Below are positions 1-9,709 of a DNA stretch of 16,238 nt, in pieces. The position numbers and the translations under genes are program-made. Where the stretch lies: NCBI RefSeq assembly GCF_000611645.1, contig NW_014012462.1, positions 1 through 16,238 of the forward strand, in the 5' to 3' direction. The notes below the pieces were generated by a model. The model was not told the DNA's origin. It made no database searches and saw nothing but the letters and a program-made list of their open reading frames with translations. Source of the stretch: Monoraphidium neglectum (lineage: Eukaryota; Chlorophyta; Chlorophyceae; Sphaeropleales; Selenastraceae). How positions within the stretch are numbered: the first letter of the stretch is position 1; every line of letters begins with the position of its first letter.

Positions 1-823
1 GCCCGGAGCGACGGTGCAGGGGGGCGCGAGAGCGGCCGCGGGCACGGCAGGCGCTGGGGCGCGCGGGGCGCCAGCTAGCTGGGCGCCTGCTGTCATAATT
101 TGGGATGGTGGGGAGGGCCGCAGCGCATGTGTCAAGAGCAGAGGCCGGCACGGACAGGCGACGTACGAAGCATGGCCGCCACAACGGGGGCGACAACAGG
201 GCCCAGCAGCAGCGCACGAGCGTGGCCCAGCCTGCAGATGCCAGGCGGCAGGCGCTGCGCACCTGCCATCCCGTAATCGGGCCTGATTCCCGGGGGAAGC
301 ATGGCCGCTCGGGCGCCGGTCGGCAACCGAAGCTGGCCCCTAGCGCAAGCGGCCCCTTGCGCGACGTGAGCGCGGCCGTCCTGAGAAGGTGGTGTACCCC
401 ACTCTAGGACACCGCCTGGAACAATTGAGCTGCGAAGACGATATGCTGCCTTGCCATTCCCTCCTTGCCCTTGTCTCAAAAGTGAATGATGCTTTCTTCA
501 CCCCGAGTGATCTGGGATTCCAAAACCAAACAAGGCGGCTTGGCCTAATTTTTGGAGAGGTCTTCTAAACCTTTATTGTATGTCACCGTGCCGCACCCGC
601 GTGGCTGGGACCCAAGCGTGGAGTTCCGAAGTCGCCTTGCACAAAGTTGCAGTCTGTTCTGCGACCCTTACGTATGCGAAGATGTTTTTTATCCGTCCGC
701 GTTGATATCATACCACCACCACAAGAGCCGCTAGGCCCGCACCTCTCGCCGAGTGTCCGGAACGTATCTCACGCAGGTCCTGGGATTAGCTCAGTGGCAG
801 GCCGTCAGAGGGACACAGAAATC
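1..823. other. Upstream region without a supported gene
   Basis: The first 400 bases are very GC-rich, and from about 400 onward the composition becomes more mixed. No open frame here shows a recognisable domain, a good ATG context or a consistent exon chain. The first 78 bases can be read as a Gly/Arg/Ala-rich + strand tail ending in TAG at 76-78. That could be the end of an upstream gene, but low-complexity GC-rich DNA gives such readings by chance. The rest is probably intergenic or 5' flank of the CONSTANS-like gene. Confidence 0.4.
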
Positions 824-829
824 TATATA
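824..829 (+). promoter_or_regulatory. TATA-like element upstream of the CONSTANS-like gene
   Basis: TATATA stands in otherwise GC-rich DNA about 125 bases before the first plausible ATG at 953. The spacing fits a core promoter with a short 5' UTR. There is no transcript evidence. An ATG at 837 lies between the two but opens only a 19-codon frame, so it would act as a short upstream ORF if transcription starts before it. Confidence 0.3.
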
Positions 830-952
830 CCACGCATGGAGGGCGAGGTGGACCCCAGGTGGCTGAGCTGGGCCCCATCAACAGGCTGCGCGTGAAATGG
901 CGGTCAATGGCTGTACCCCAACTAGAGCGGGACCCCACCAAGCACGACTCCA

Positions 953-2320
953 ATGATTGGAATCATGCCAAGGTGGCCAGCGCATGCAGCGGGATTTCCC
1001 CCTGAGGGATCTGGCTGCCGACACTCCACGTCTCCCGCGCACAGGGATGCTCCTGTGTGCGCTGTGTGCAGGCAACGAGAGTCTACGCGCTACTGCTGCA
1101 ACGACCGCGCCTTCCTGTGCACGGGTTGCTGCGACGCGGCCCACGCGGGGCTGCCGTTCGCGCACACGTTTGTCTCGGCTCGGAAGGCGCTGATGCAGGT
1201 GGGTGCCGTGGCGGCAGGTGTGGCAGAGCTTGCAGTCGGCCGGTACGTAAGAACTGTTGAAGTGGTTATCATGATCCTGGGTTGTGCGCGCACGTCGCGA
1301 CGATGCTGGGCGTCGGTTGCGCTGCGTCAGCTCCGCACCAACAAAGGCGGCCAGCCCCCTTGCGCCGGCAGGGGGTGCGGGGGCGACCCCACGCCAACTG
1401 GGCGTTCATTAACGGCAGCCCTCACGCGCGCGCTTGTCACCCTACCGCAGGGTTGGTTTGCTGCGCAGCCTACGCCCACGCTGGCCCCCTCTGCGGACCA
1501 GTCAGCTTCCAGCAGCGCACCCTGCGCACGGCTGCCCCCCGCCGCGGCCGGCCCCTCCTACAGTGCTCAGCGTGTCCCCACCAGCCGCGACGACAGCGCC
1601 GCGCTGGCGCACATCTTGCGTGGCAAGGAGGGTGGGGCCCGGACGCGGCAGCTGGAGGCCGGCAGCGCGTGGCTCGACCGCCTGGACTTGGGGTTTGACA
1701 TCGATGACATCATCGCCGACCTGGCCGCAGATGACGCAGCCACCGTGCCCGGCGGTGCCCGCGCATTCCATGGCGGCGGTGACAGCACAGACGATGCAGG
1801 GGTCGTGCCCCAGGGCCAAGCTGCGACAGCGGCAGCCTCGGCGATGGCGGCGGCAGCAGCGCCGTCTACCCTGCGGCCCCAGTCTTCCGACGAGTTCTTG
1901 GCAGCTCTGGGCTTTGATTTTGCGGTGCCGACCATGCCGGGCGATACACCAGCAGCGGCACAGGCGTTGGCGTCGGCATCGGCGCCCACCGCTGCCGCCG
2001 CCGCAGCAACTTCGATGCCGCAGCAGGCGGCAGCACTGCAGCATGCGCAGCAGCTGGCACTGCAGCAGCAATGCGCGGCGAAGCAGGCGGCACAGCAGCG
2101 CCTTGCGCAGCAGCACCAGCACCAGCATGCTCATTTGCTGCAGAAGTTGGCAATGCCGCCTCAGCCGCTGTCGCTGCTGCCGCTGCAGCAGCAACAGCAC
2201 ATGATGCAAGCTGTGCCACAGCCCTCGCAGCACATGGCTTACTTCATCCCCAGCAAGCAGCATACTTCTTACCAGCAACAGATGATGGCGGCGTATCACA
2301 TGCAGCAGCAGTGGCATCAG

Positions 2321-2355
<35 letters not shown>

Positions 2356-2526
2356 GCAGCAGTTGCAGCAGGTGCCAAGCATGATGGTGCCTCAGGTGGG
2401 TGTGAATCACATGCAGCCCCAGGTGGTGCCCATGGCCGCCATGACGCCAATCGTGGCACCCCCGTCGCTGGCTCTTCAGCCACCTGCACCGCAGCAGCAG
2501 CCGCAGCAGCAGCAGCCGCCGCCGCC

Positions 2527-2562
<36 letters not shown>

Positions 2563-3214
2563 GCAGCAGCAGGAGCAGCAGCAACAGCAGCACCATGAGC
2601 TGGCCTGGGCAGATGACGAGGAGTGCGGTGCAGGCCAGACGACGGGCGCAGCCCCGGGCGCTGGCGCCGCGCCCGCGGCTGCAGCGGCTGGCAGCGAGAG
2701 CCTGACGAGGGAGCAGCGCGTGGCGCGGTACCGCCGCAAGCGCGCCCGCCGGCAGTTCAAGAAGATGATCCGCTACGCGACGCGCAAGGCATACGCCGAG
2801 GTGCGGCCGCGCATCAAGGGGCGCTTCGTCAAAAAGGTGAGGGCAAGAGGGGAGTTGCTTGAGCGGGGCTGTGGAGGGCTTATGTGTGAATAGGCTGCCC
2901 TGCGCTTTGCGGGCGCTGCTCTGCAGCCCTGCTTGGGGTCCCTCCACCCTCAGGGCTCCTGGCCTGAGCCTTGCGCCACACCAAGCACAATCATGCTCTC
3001 GCGGCCCAGTGCCGCACACGGGCTCACGCTCACCCGGCTGCCCCTTCGCTTCGCCTGTCGCCAGGACGAGCTTGACGCGTGGCGCGCCGCAGAGCGCGCC
3101 ATGGATGCAGCAGACCTGGCCGCCAGCGCCCTGCAGCCCCAGGACCCGGCCGCCGCATCAGCGGCATCCGCCGCGGCTGCCGACGACTTGCCTGGCGTGG
3201 TGCCTGTGATGTGA
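953..3214 (+). CDS. CONSTANS-like B-box/CCT transcription factor, three exons
   Basis: Likely nuclear transcription factor of the CONSTANS/COL family, which links light or day length to gene expression. Model: exons 953-1198, 1451-2836 and 3065-3214, both introns phase 0, 593 residues. One B-box zinc-binding module is visible: C36, C39, C48, C56, C59/C60, H64 and H71, with the last His spacing about two residues shorter than in land plants. After intron 1 come two acidic-hydrophobic patches (DIDDIIADL and [11 protein letters not shown]) that could be activation segments. Long Gln, Ala and Met-rich low complexity follows, including runs of 10 and 9 Gln. The CCT domain spans about residues 502-546, from [12 protein letters not shown] to [11 protein letters not shown], and intron 2 cuts it just after KK. 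CCT domains bind DNA together with NF-Y subunits. Only one B-box is seen, so this is a single-B-box COL. The start is uncertain: ATG 965 or an unseen upstream exon are alternatives (AG acceptor just before 1044). Intron 1 has no in-frame stop, so retaining it would give 677 residues. Confidence 0.86.
2323..2352 (+). repeat. (CAG)10 polyglutamine tract in the CONSTANS-like gene
   Basis: Ten uninterrupted CAG codons encode Gln. A second tract at 2531-2572 is nine CAG, one AAG and four CAG. Both lie in the disordered region between the B-box and the CCT domain. Pure triplet runs are prone to length change between strains. Confidence 0.95.
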
Positions 3215-4784
3215 TCTGGGGGTGTGAAGCTGCTTGTCGGTTGATGTTTGCTGGGTGGTGTTCTTAGAGGTTGTGGGCCACGTGGGCTGGTCAGCGGCCT
3301 TCGTTGTTGTCGCGTGTGCGTGGGTGTGAGCCGCCACGCTACTAATCGGCGCAGCTCCCGCCTGCCATGCTGTGCCAAAGACCTGCCGGCACATGATTAC
3401 CCAGCACAGGTCGCTCTGCTGTCTTCCTTGACTTGTGGGGTTCTTAGCACAAGCATGGCGCGATGGAGGCGGTTGGCAGTGAGCGTCGCTGCGGCCGCCT
3501 CATTTGCCGGCTCTCGCATCGTCCCGTTGCCCTCCGCTCGCCCCGTGGCGTCACGTCGTGGTTGGACAGATCTGAGCGGGGGTGCTGCGGCCCGTCGGCA
3601 TGCGCCCTGTGTGATACCCCTGCTCCAGGCGACTGGCTTGTCGTGTCCTTGATGGCGGCTTGGTTTGCTTTGTACATGCGCGGCTGAGTGGTGGCTATAT
3701 CAAGAAACGACCAGCGCCCCAGCTGCACGCTTCGCTTGGAAATGAGGGACATTGTTGTGTTGAAGGTTTGGACCAGGACGTGTCTGTGTTGGGACGCACA
3801 CTGCCTAGAATCACTCTGGAAAAGACACGATGTATACTATCTCAGCCCCTCTTGGTTGCATCTTTACATGAGCTTACGGTTGTGGTTTGCGGCGGCCCAT
3901 GCACGAGTTTTTGCGAGCAGTGCGCGCTGGTCGGTTTTTGCCGCCTTGTCGGGCTTCCTCTGGCGGGGCATAACTCCCATCATGGTACCCACCCTCTCGC
4001 CGCCGCAGCATCTTGGACCCTAACCTCGGCCGTTTTGAATAAGCTGTCTGCGGCAATGTACGCATGGTCGTGTGATACCTCAAGGCATGACTTTGTACCG
4101 CCAACCCACATCGGTGGAGTGCACGAAGCTTTCCCTCGAGGGCAGTACGTTTTTACGGTTCTTTTGCCAGAAGATTTGCCGGAGTTCAGCAAGAACAGAA
4201 GACCACACGTATATCCTTGCATGCAGTGAGGCTTGTAATGGCTTGAAGCTGCGACTGATGCTGGTTCAAGTGCCCGCTGCAGATTTGTCTCAATGGCTAT
4301 GCCAGCATACTGGCATCCGTGAGTTCTCTGTCATGGCTCGCTTTCAAGTAATACTGGGCCAGCGCCTGCGACTGCGACCATCATGCTGATAGCAGGAGCC
4401 TGGGCAGCAGGCAGAAACTTCCTGGAGGATGCTTCACCTGCCACGCGTATTGTTGTGGCCCTTCACCGCCAGCTACCTTCACGTAGCACAAGCAGTAAGG
4501 CACTTTGTTCGTTGGTTAAATAATTTCGTCTCGATAGACACTGCAGGCCCAGATCACAACGCCCTGCTGCTCAGGACTTTCTGCGAATCGTTCCAGGAAG
4601 CAGTTTGACTTTCTCAATCGAGTGCAGCTTGCTTGTACCACGCCGATAGAGTCCCAGGCTGCAATAGCCAGCCAGGCAGCCCCCAGCCCTGTCAACCTGC
4701 CACAGCGCTCTGCTAGGCAAGCAATCGGCACGTTGGGAGCCAGAGGGGCCGGCCAGCAGGGCCAGGCAGCAGGCTCCCGCCAGC
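3215..4784. other. 3' flank of the CONSTANS-like gene and intergenic region before PCF11
   Basis: This 1.57-kb stretch has no convincing coding exon. From about 3660 to 4250 the GC content falls visibly below that of the neighbouring exons. The longest open frame (3660-4229) starts at a non-ATG codon, has only one late internal Met and shows no domain. A 65-codon ATG frame at 3455-3652 begins with an Arg-rich then Ala-rich stretch that resembles a targeting peptide but has nothing mature behind it. The first TGTAA after the stop codon is at 4234-4238. The last few hundred bases should hold the PCF11 promoter; an AT-rich TTAAATAATT at about 4516-4525 is the only TATA-like candidate I see. Confidence 0.5.
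4234..4238 (+). terminator. Possible TGTAA poly(A) signal for the CONSTANS-like gene
   Basis: TGTAA is the standard chlorophyte polyadenylation signal, and this is the first copy on the + strand after the stop at 3212-3214. It would imply a 3' UTR of about 1 kb, which is long but possible for green algae. A variant signal nearer the stop is the alternative. Confidence 0.35.
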
Positions 4785-7700
4785 ATGGCGAGCGAGTTTG
4801 TCGCGGAGTACAGGGACCTGCTCGCTCAGCTCAAGCGCAATGAGAAGCGCGACATCAACTGCCTCTCTATGCTGGCGGAGGACAACAGGCAGCACGCTCC
4901 TGCCATCGTTGACGCCATCGAGCAGCACATCCTGGTGGTGCGCACGTTGCTTTCACTGCATGCGCGGGCAGGCACACCTCGATGACCTTTCATGCATGCT
5001 GGTTGTATCATGTGAAGAAGATGTCAGCAGCTTGCATGGGCGGCTGAGCACCCGGCAGGCCGCGGGGCCGATGTGGCATGGTGGCTGCTGCTGTGCAGGG
5101 GATCACAACCATAGTGAGACGGCACTCACTCCAAGTGCCCGCCCTGCACTGCTCTGCACACCAGGCGCCGGGCCCTGTCAAGCTGCCGGCCCTGTATGTC
5201 CTAGACTCAATCGTCAAGAACGTGAGGGAGCCCTACACATCTCTTTTCTCGCAACGCCTGCCCGAGGTGCGGCAAACAGAATGGACGGTCAAGCGCCACT
5301 GGGGGCGCGATGCATCGTGCGTAGTGGCCCCTGGGCACTAAACCCTTACACCACCTGACCAAGCGTGCCGCATGCTTGATCCTGCAGCGCACGTTCTCCC
5401 TTGACTACACTGACATGTGGGCACTCCCGTCTTCACGCACACCAGGTGTTTGGGTCAGTCTGGGACTCCACGCTGCCCGACAAGCGCGCCTCTCTGGGGC
5501 GCCTGTTTGCCACCTGGACTGGCGTCTTTGGCCCAGACGTCCTCGAGCGCGTCAAGGTTCACATGGCTGCGCCCGGTGTGCCTCAGCTGCTGCCGCAGCA
5601 GCCGCAAGTGCTGCTGCAGCCGCAGCCAGTGCAGGTCTTCCAGGGCGGCTACACTGCCACTGGCACCGGGCCAGCGGTGGTGACACTGCCGCCAGGCGCG
5701 TATGTCAGTGCCATGCCGCAGCCCGTTGTGTCGCTGGCGCCGCAGCCTTTCGGCTCTGGCGGCGGCGCGCCGATACAGGTGCAGTACCTGCCTCCTGCGC
5801 AGGTGCAGCAGTACGTTGCGCCCCCACAGGCCGTTGCCGGCCTAGTGCCGGGCATGCAGCCGCCCCCATCGCCACCGCATGCCGGCTGGCAGCAGTCGCA
5901 GCCGGCGCTTGACCCCAGGCTTCGGCGGAGGTCGCCATCACCAATGATTGTTGGTGGCTGGCCTGGCCAGCAGCAGCAGCAGCAGCAGCAACAGCCGGGT
6001 GTCATGCCTGCGCAGCTGTCGGACCTCCTCAGCAGCCTGGCGCAGACAGGGGTCCTCAGGGGCGCGCCGCCGGCATATAACCGAGAAGACCCCGTGCTCA
6101 GGATGACCGAGATGACTCCTGCTTACATAAAGGTGACAGTCGCCGCTGACCCGCCTCCGCTACCCCGCACCGCCCGCCCTGCCTGCTTGCGCACGCCCTC
6201 GCCCCTGTCCCCGCAGGTCGGTCATGCAGAGCGGTGGGTACAAGGCGCCCTTTGGCTGCGGCGGTGTCTTGGCCGCATGTTGCTGCATGAGTTCCACCTC
6301 TTGCAATTGATTGAAGCACGCACGCATCAGAACGCAGCGTACCGAGATTGGTATGCAGGGAACGTTTCAACAAACAGCTGTTGTAAGAGCGCGGAGCGCG
6401 CGACCGCGGGGCGGCCACAGTCGCAGCGGCATGTCGCCGCGTGCTGTGTGTGGTCGCTTGTGTGGCAATGTTGGAGCCAGTGCTGGTGTGGCTCACAGAC
6501 ACGAGGAGCTGCAGGGCTCAGCAGAACAGAGGCCAATCACAATCAGCACCCAGCACACCGGCAGCATAGCTTACTTGTGGCGGTGCGCATCGCTTTGAAG
6601 GGTGCAGCGCTGCTTCAGCATATCAGCTTACTAACCACAATTTGACTTCTCTGCCAAAGTCGCAGGCTCGCAGGAGCAAAGAATTGCTCCCCATGTTTCG
6701 GTGACACAGCCCCGACGGGCTCTAGGAGTAATTTGTGCGAAAAATAGGGAGAAAGTATGAGCAAATCGTCGCCCAGCCTCAGCTAGCCGGCTGTCTAATT
6801 ACGTAATCTGTATATTCAGAGTCCGGGGCTCCCTGAGGCCTCAACGCGGATCTATCCGCCCTGATCCCACTCTGTCGCAGGAGACTCATGAAGGCGTGAT
6901 TGCAGCCCTGGTGGAGGCCTCGGCCAAAACGCGCGGCGCTTTTCTTGACCTGGCGTTCTTACGCAAGCAGCGGCAGCGCAGCGGCGGAGCGTCCAGCCGG
7001 TCGTGGTATGTCACTATCGACCATTGGCTGACAGGCACGGTGGCGGCGACAGAGGCTGCAGCTGCGTTTGGCGGCGAGGAGGTGCGCTAGACCAGATGCG
7101 CTGTCCCTCGAATGAGCTTTCGACCATCATTGATTTCGTTTTTGCTGCAGAACTCAGTGGGGTGGAGACACTGGGGCAGAAAGGGCCACCACATCCTACT
7201 CAGTGGTCGCGTTGGGTTTTGCTTTGCAGGGCTTGAAAAACCTGTGCACTGATCCTATGTTCGCCTCCTGCACCTGGTCGCCCGCCTTGCAAAGGAGGAG
7301 CCAGCGACCGAGGAGCTGCCTGCGTTGGAGCCGGAGGACCCCGCCCAGCCCTGCTGCGCCATAAGTGGCGAGCCCTTTGACAAGGTGTGTGTTTAGTTTG
7401 GCTGCGTGTATCAGCGCATGAAAATTTTCGTGGAAGCTGCGTAATACACGAGCTTCTGGCTGCTCAAATGCTCAAGAGACTTGCACAGGTGGCACAAAAA
7501 CCATGAAGCACTCATGTCAACCCCCGCACAACCGCACGTGCGAGCACGCGAACACACACATGCAAATTCTCAACATTTACCCACTCATATATGCCCACAT
7601 ACACACTCGCACACACATGAACACACAGACAGACAAAGACACATACCTGCCTGCATGCACCGCGTGCATACGCGCGCACACTCCTTGTTATTCAAACACA

Positions 7701-8194
7701 CACAAAACACACGCATGCGCATGCACGAAAGCACGCTCCGAATAACCCCTCAAATACAACGTGTGGCCAACTCAATTTGACAGGTTTACGACCAAGAAAA
7801 GGAGGGCTGGTTTTTCAAGGGGGCGCGCCGCCTCACTCCCGACGAGGCGGCGGCGCACGGCGTGCCAGGCGGCTCGATCGTCAAGGTGTCCGCCCTGGCG
7901 GAGGCCACGCACGCGCCTGGAGACGCCGCGGGTGCCGAGCTGGATGCGAGCGGCCTGGCGGCCGAAATTGCGGCGGCAGCAGCGGGCGCGGGTGCACAGG
8001 GCGCACAGCAGGAGGGCGGGGCCGGCGGCGCACACGGCGGAGGAGGGGCGGCGCAGGCGGACGCCGCAGGAGGCGTGTGGCACGATGACAAGAAGGCGGC
8101 GGCAGGGGCGGCAGATATCACACTGGGCGGCGTGAAGCGCGAGGCGGGCGCCGAAGAGGCGCCGGCAGACGCCAAGCGGCATCGGGTGCAGTAG
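4785..8194 (+). CDS. PCF11: PCF11-like pre-mRNA cleavage/termination factor, six exons
   Basis: PCF11 belongs to cleavage factor II (CF IA in yeast): it binds the phosphorylated RNA polymerase II tail and couples 3' cleavage to termination. Model: exons 4785-4937, 5165-5266, 5446-6132, 6881-7081, 7295-7384 and 7784-8194, all introns phase 0, 547 residues. The CTD-interacting domain covers about residues 4-125, with LYVLDSIVKN (61-70) and FATWTGVFGPDVLERV as landmarks, and matches plant PCF11-like domains across both exon junctions without gaps. Next come a Gln/Pro-rich linker, LDPRLRRRSPSP, a nine-Gln run and LSDLLSSLAQTGVL. The C-terminal part keeps HEGVIAAL (317-324), SRSWYVTIDHWL (353-364), GEPFDK (406-411) and DQEKEGWFFKGA. 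Zinc ligands are missing at both finger positions. An Ala/Gly-rich tail ends in KRHRVQ. The ATG lies in a good context (AGCATGGCG). The exon 5 acceptor (AAAG) is weak, so that boundary may be off by a codon. No Clp1 or other partner gene is in view. Confidence 0.88.
6133..6880 (+). other. Long intron 3 of the PCF11-like gene
   Basis: At 748 bases this is the longest intron in the window, and it is less GC-rich than the flanking exons toward its 3' end. Its ends are AAG|GTGACA and TCGCAG|GAG. Joining them gives AYIK-ETHEGVIAAL, which matches the land-plant PCF11 register with no missing residue. There is therefore no need for an extra exon inside, although an AG acceptor at 6215-6216 opens an in-frame stretch with no family resemblance. 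Confidence 0.75.
7385..7783 (+). other. Intron 5 of the PCF11-like gene
   Basis: This 399-base phase 0 intron runs from AAG|GTGTGT to TGACAG|GTTTAC. Its splice joins GEPFDK to VYDQEKEGW, which are continuous in the family. Its central and 3' parts are a CA-rich, low-complexity stretch described separately. Confidence 0.8.
7522..7736 (+). repeat. CA-rich degenerate microsatellite in PCF11 intron 5
   Basis: The stretch is dominated by ACAC, CACATG, GCATGC and GCGCAC units, purine-poor on the + strand, with short alternating purine-pyrimidine runs such as those around 7655-7683. It is imperfect and not a single tandem unit. It resembles the TG/CA-rich introns common in chlorophyte genomes. It supplies an extended pyrimidine and adenine-rich tract before the acceptor at 7782-7783. 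Confidence 0.7.
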
Positions 8195-8784
8195 GCTGTG
8201 AAGCTGCGGCGGCACCAGCCGCCGTTGTAGTCTAGCAGACACTCATTTTGTTTGGCACCATTTGAGCTCAACCTCCTGCTGCTGGCCCTGTATACGGTTT
8301 AGTCTGTAAAAGCACACCAAGTCTTTGTGCAGCCGTGGGACTGGCGGGAGTTTGTCTGGATCAGAGGTCATGTTGTTCAAATCGCAGCATGGAATGGCAT
8401 GTAACGGGTAGAGGAGGTACTACAAAACACGTTCATGTCATGGCCGTTCCCTGTGCTGGTGTTTCTGGCCTGTGAAACGTGCGGTTCAGTCATCCAGTTG
8501 ACCGGTACACTGATCTCAGAACGCCTGACGGCCGCAAGCTGGTAATCATGGCAAACCTGAGTCTATCAGTCATCACCACTCGGCATTGGACCTCTTAAAT
8601 TACTCCAAGCGAATCCACTTGTCTGGTTCACGTTTCGGGCTGCACACCCGTGGCCACACGGATGTACAGCACGAGGCAACCAAGGCACGAATTTGACAAG
8701 CAAATTCCCACAACTTTAGATCAGTGAGCTCACGGATATCTTGGGCAGCTCAGCGTGCGGCGCATCAGAGAGGGTCACCCACTG
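8195..8784. other. 3' flank of PCF11 and upstream region of the large Gln-rich gene
   Basis: These 590 bases hold no supported exon. A likely PCF11 poly(A) signal is at 8305-8309 and a second TGTAA at 8400-8404. The last 57 bases before 8785 are open in the frame of the next gene, back to a TGA at 8725-8727, and contain a possible acceptor (GGGCAG, ending 8748). An upstream 5' exon for that gene is therefore possible. Confidence 0.5.
8305..8309 (+). terminator. TGTAA poly(A) signal of the PCF11-like gene
   Basis: TGTAA lies about 110 bases after the stop codon, in a sensible position for the chlorophyte polyadenylation signal. Cleavage would be expected some 10-20 bases downstream. Confidence 0.6.
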
Positions 8785-9264
8785 ATGGAGGAGGAGGCGC
8801 CACCCGACTGGAGCGGCCAGGCAGACGCCGACGCCTTTGCAGCAGATGATGACGACCCAGAAATACTCCTTAACCGTTCCGGCAGTGGTCGCTTACCCCA
8901 GCGGCCGGCGCGAGCGCATTCAGTTCCCGCGCCCGGCCCGGGTGGACTGACACACCTGGGAGGTCAACTTGTATCCAGTTGGGTGCCCCAGATGCAGCAG
9001 CAGCAGCCCCAGCAGCAGCCCCAGCAGCAGCAGCAGCAGCAGACGTACCATCACCTCCCTGGGGCAGCGTTGAGCTGTGCTGGCGCCATGCTCCCAGCGC
9101 CCCACTTTGCGCAGCAGGCCCAGGCCCAGCAGCTGCTGCATGAGCAGCTGCAAGGAGCTCAACTCGCCCACCAGCAGGCTCATGGCGTGCAGCTGCACGT
9201 ACCCCAGCAACTTCTTCACCCACTTCAGCAGCAGCAGCACCACTACCACCAGCTGCAGCAGCAC

Positions 9265-9344
<80 letters not shown>

Positions 9345-9678
9345 CCAAACATCTCGACTACCGCCCGTATCGGACGCAGCCGCCCAGCTTGCCAAGCGTG
9401 ACGTTGAAGCTGACCCAGGCGATGGCGCCGACGATCTCCCTTTGTGCGCAATGACCCATGAGCTGCTGCGCCGCAGTGCAGCAGGCGACATGGAGCAGCG
9501 GCCAACGACAGTGGCACAGATTGAGGGCGCGATGTTGCGCGATGGCATCATTGCGCGGCGGGAGCAGGCAAAGCAGGCCAGTGCTGGTCCGGGCGAACAG
9601 ACCGCGCAGCACAACTTTGGCGGGCCAGCGTCGGGCACGCCCATTCTCATCGGCCCTGTCAGCGGCCCGCACAGCATT

Positions 9679-9709
<31 letters not shown>

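Noticed and set aside
783..830. GATTAGCTCAGTGGCAGG resembles a tRNA D-arm
   Set aside because: No matching acceptor stem, anticodon stem or GGTTC-type T-arm follows within tRNA length.
2531..2588. CAG-rich blocks as a CRISPR or other spaced repeat array
   Set aside because: They are in-frame codon repeats with no spacers, inside exons of a eukaryotic gene.
1502..3019. 505-codon open frame on the - strand with long Leu runs
   Set aside because: It lies antisense to the CONSTANS-like exons; its Leu runs are simply CTG read opposite CAG, and it has no domain.
3455..3652. Small ATG frame beginning MARWRRLAVSVAAAASFAG, like a targeting peptide
   Set aside because: Only 65 codons with no mature domain and no splice donor that leads to one; probably chance in the 3' flank.
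3660..4229. 189-codon + strand frame after the CONSTANS-like gene
   Set aside because: It begins at a non-ATG codon, its only Met is late, and its composition is unlike the neighbouring genes.
6217..6400. Possible extra PCF11 exon after the acceptor at 6215-6216
   Set aside because: The reading has no family resemblance, and joining 6132 directly to 6881 already matches PCF11 without a gap.
8755..8784. GTG at 8755 as start of the large Gln-rich gene
   Set aside because: Eukaryotic nuclear genes rarely start at GTG; the in-frame ATG at 8785 or an upstream exon is more likely.
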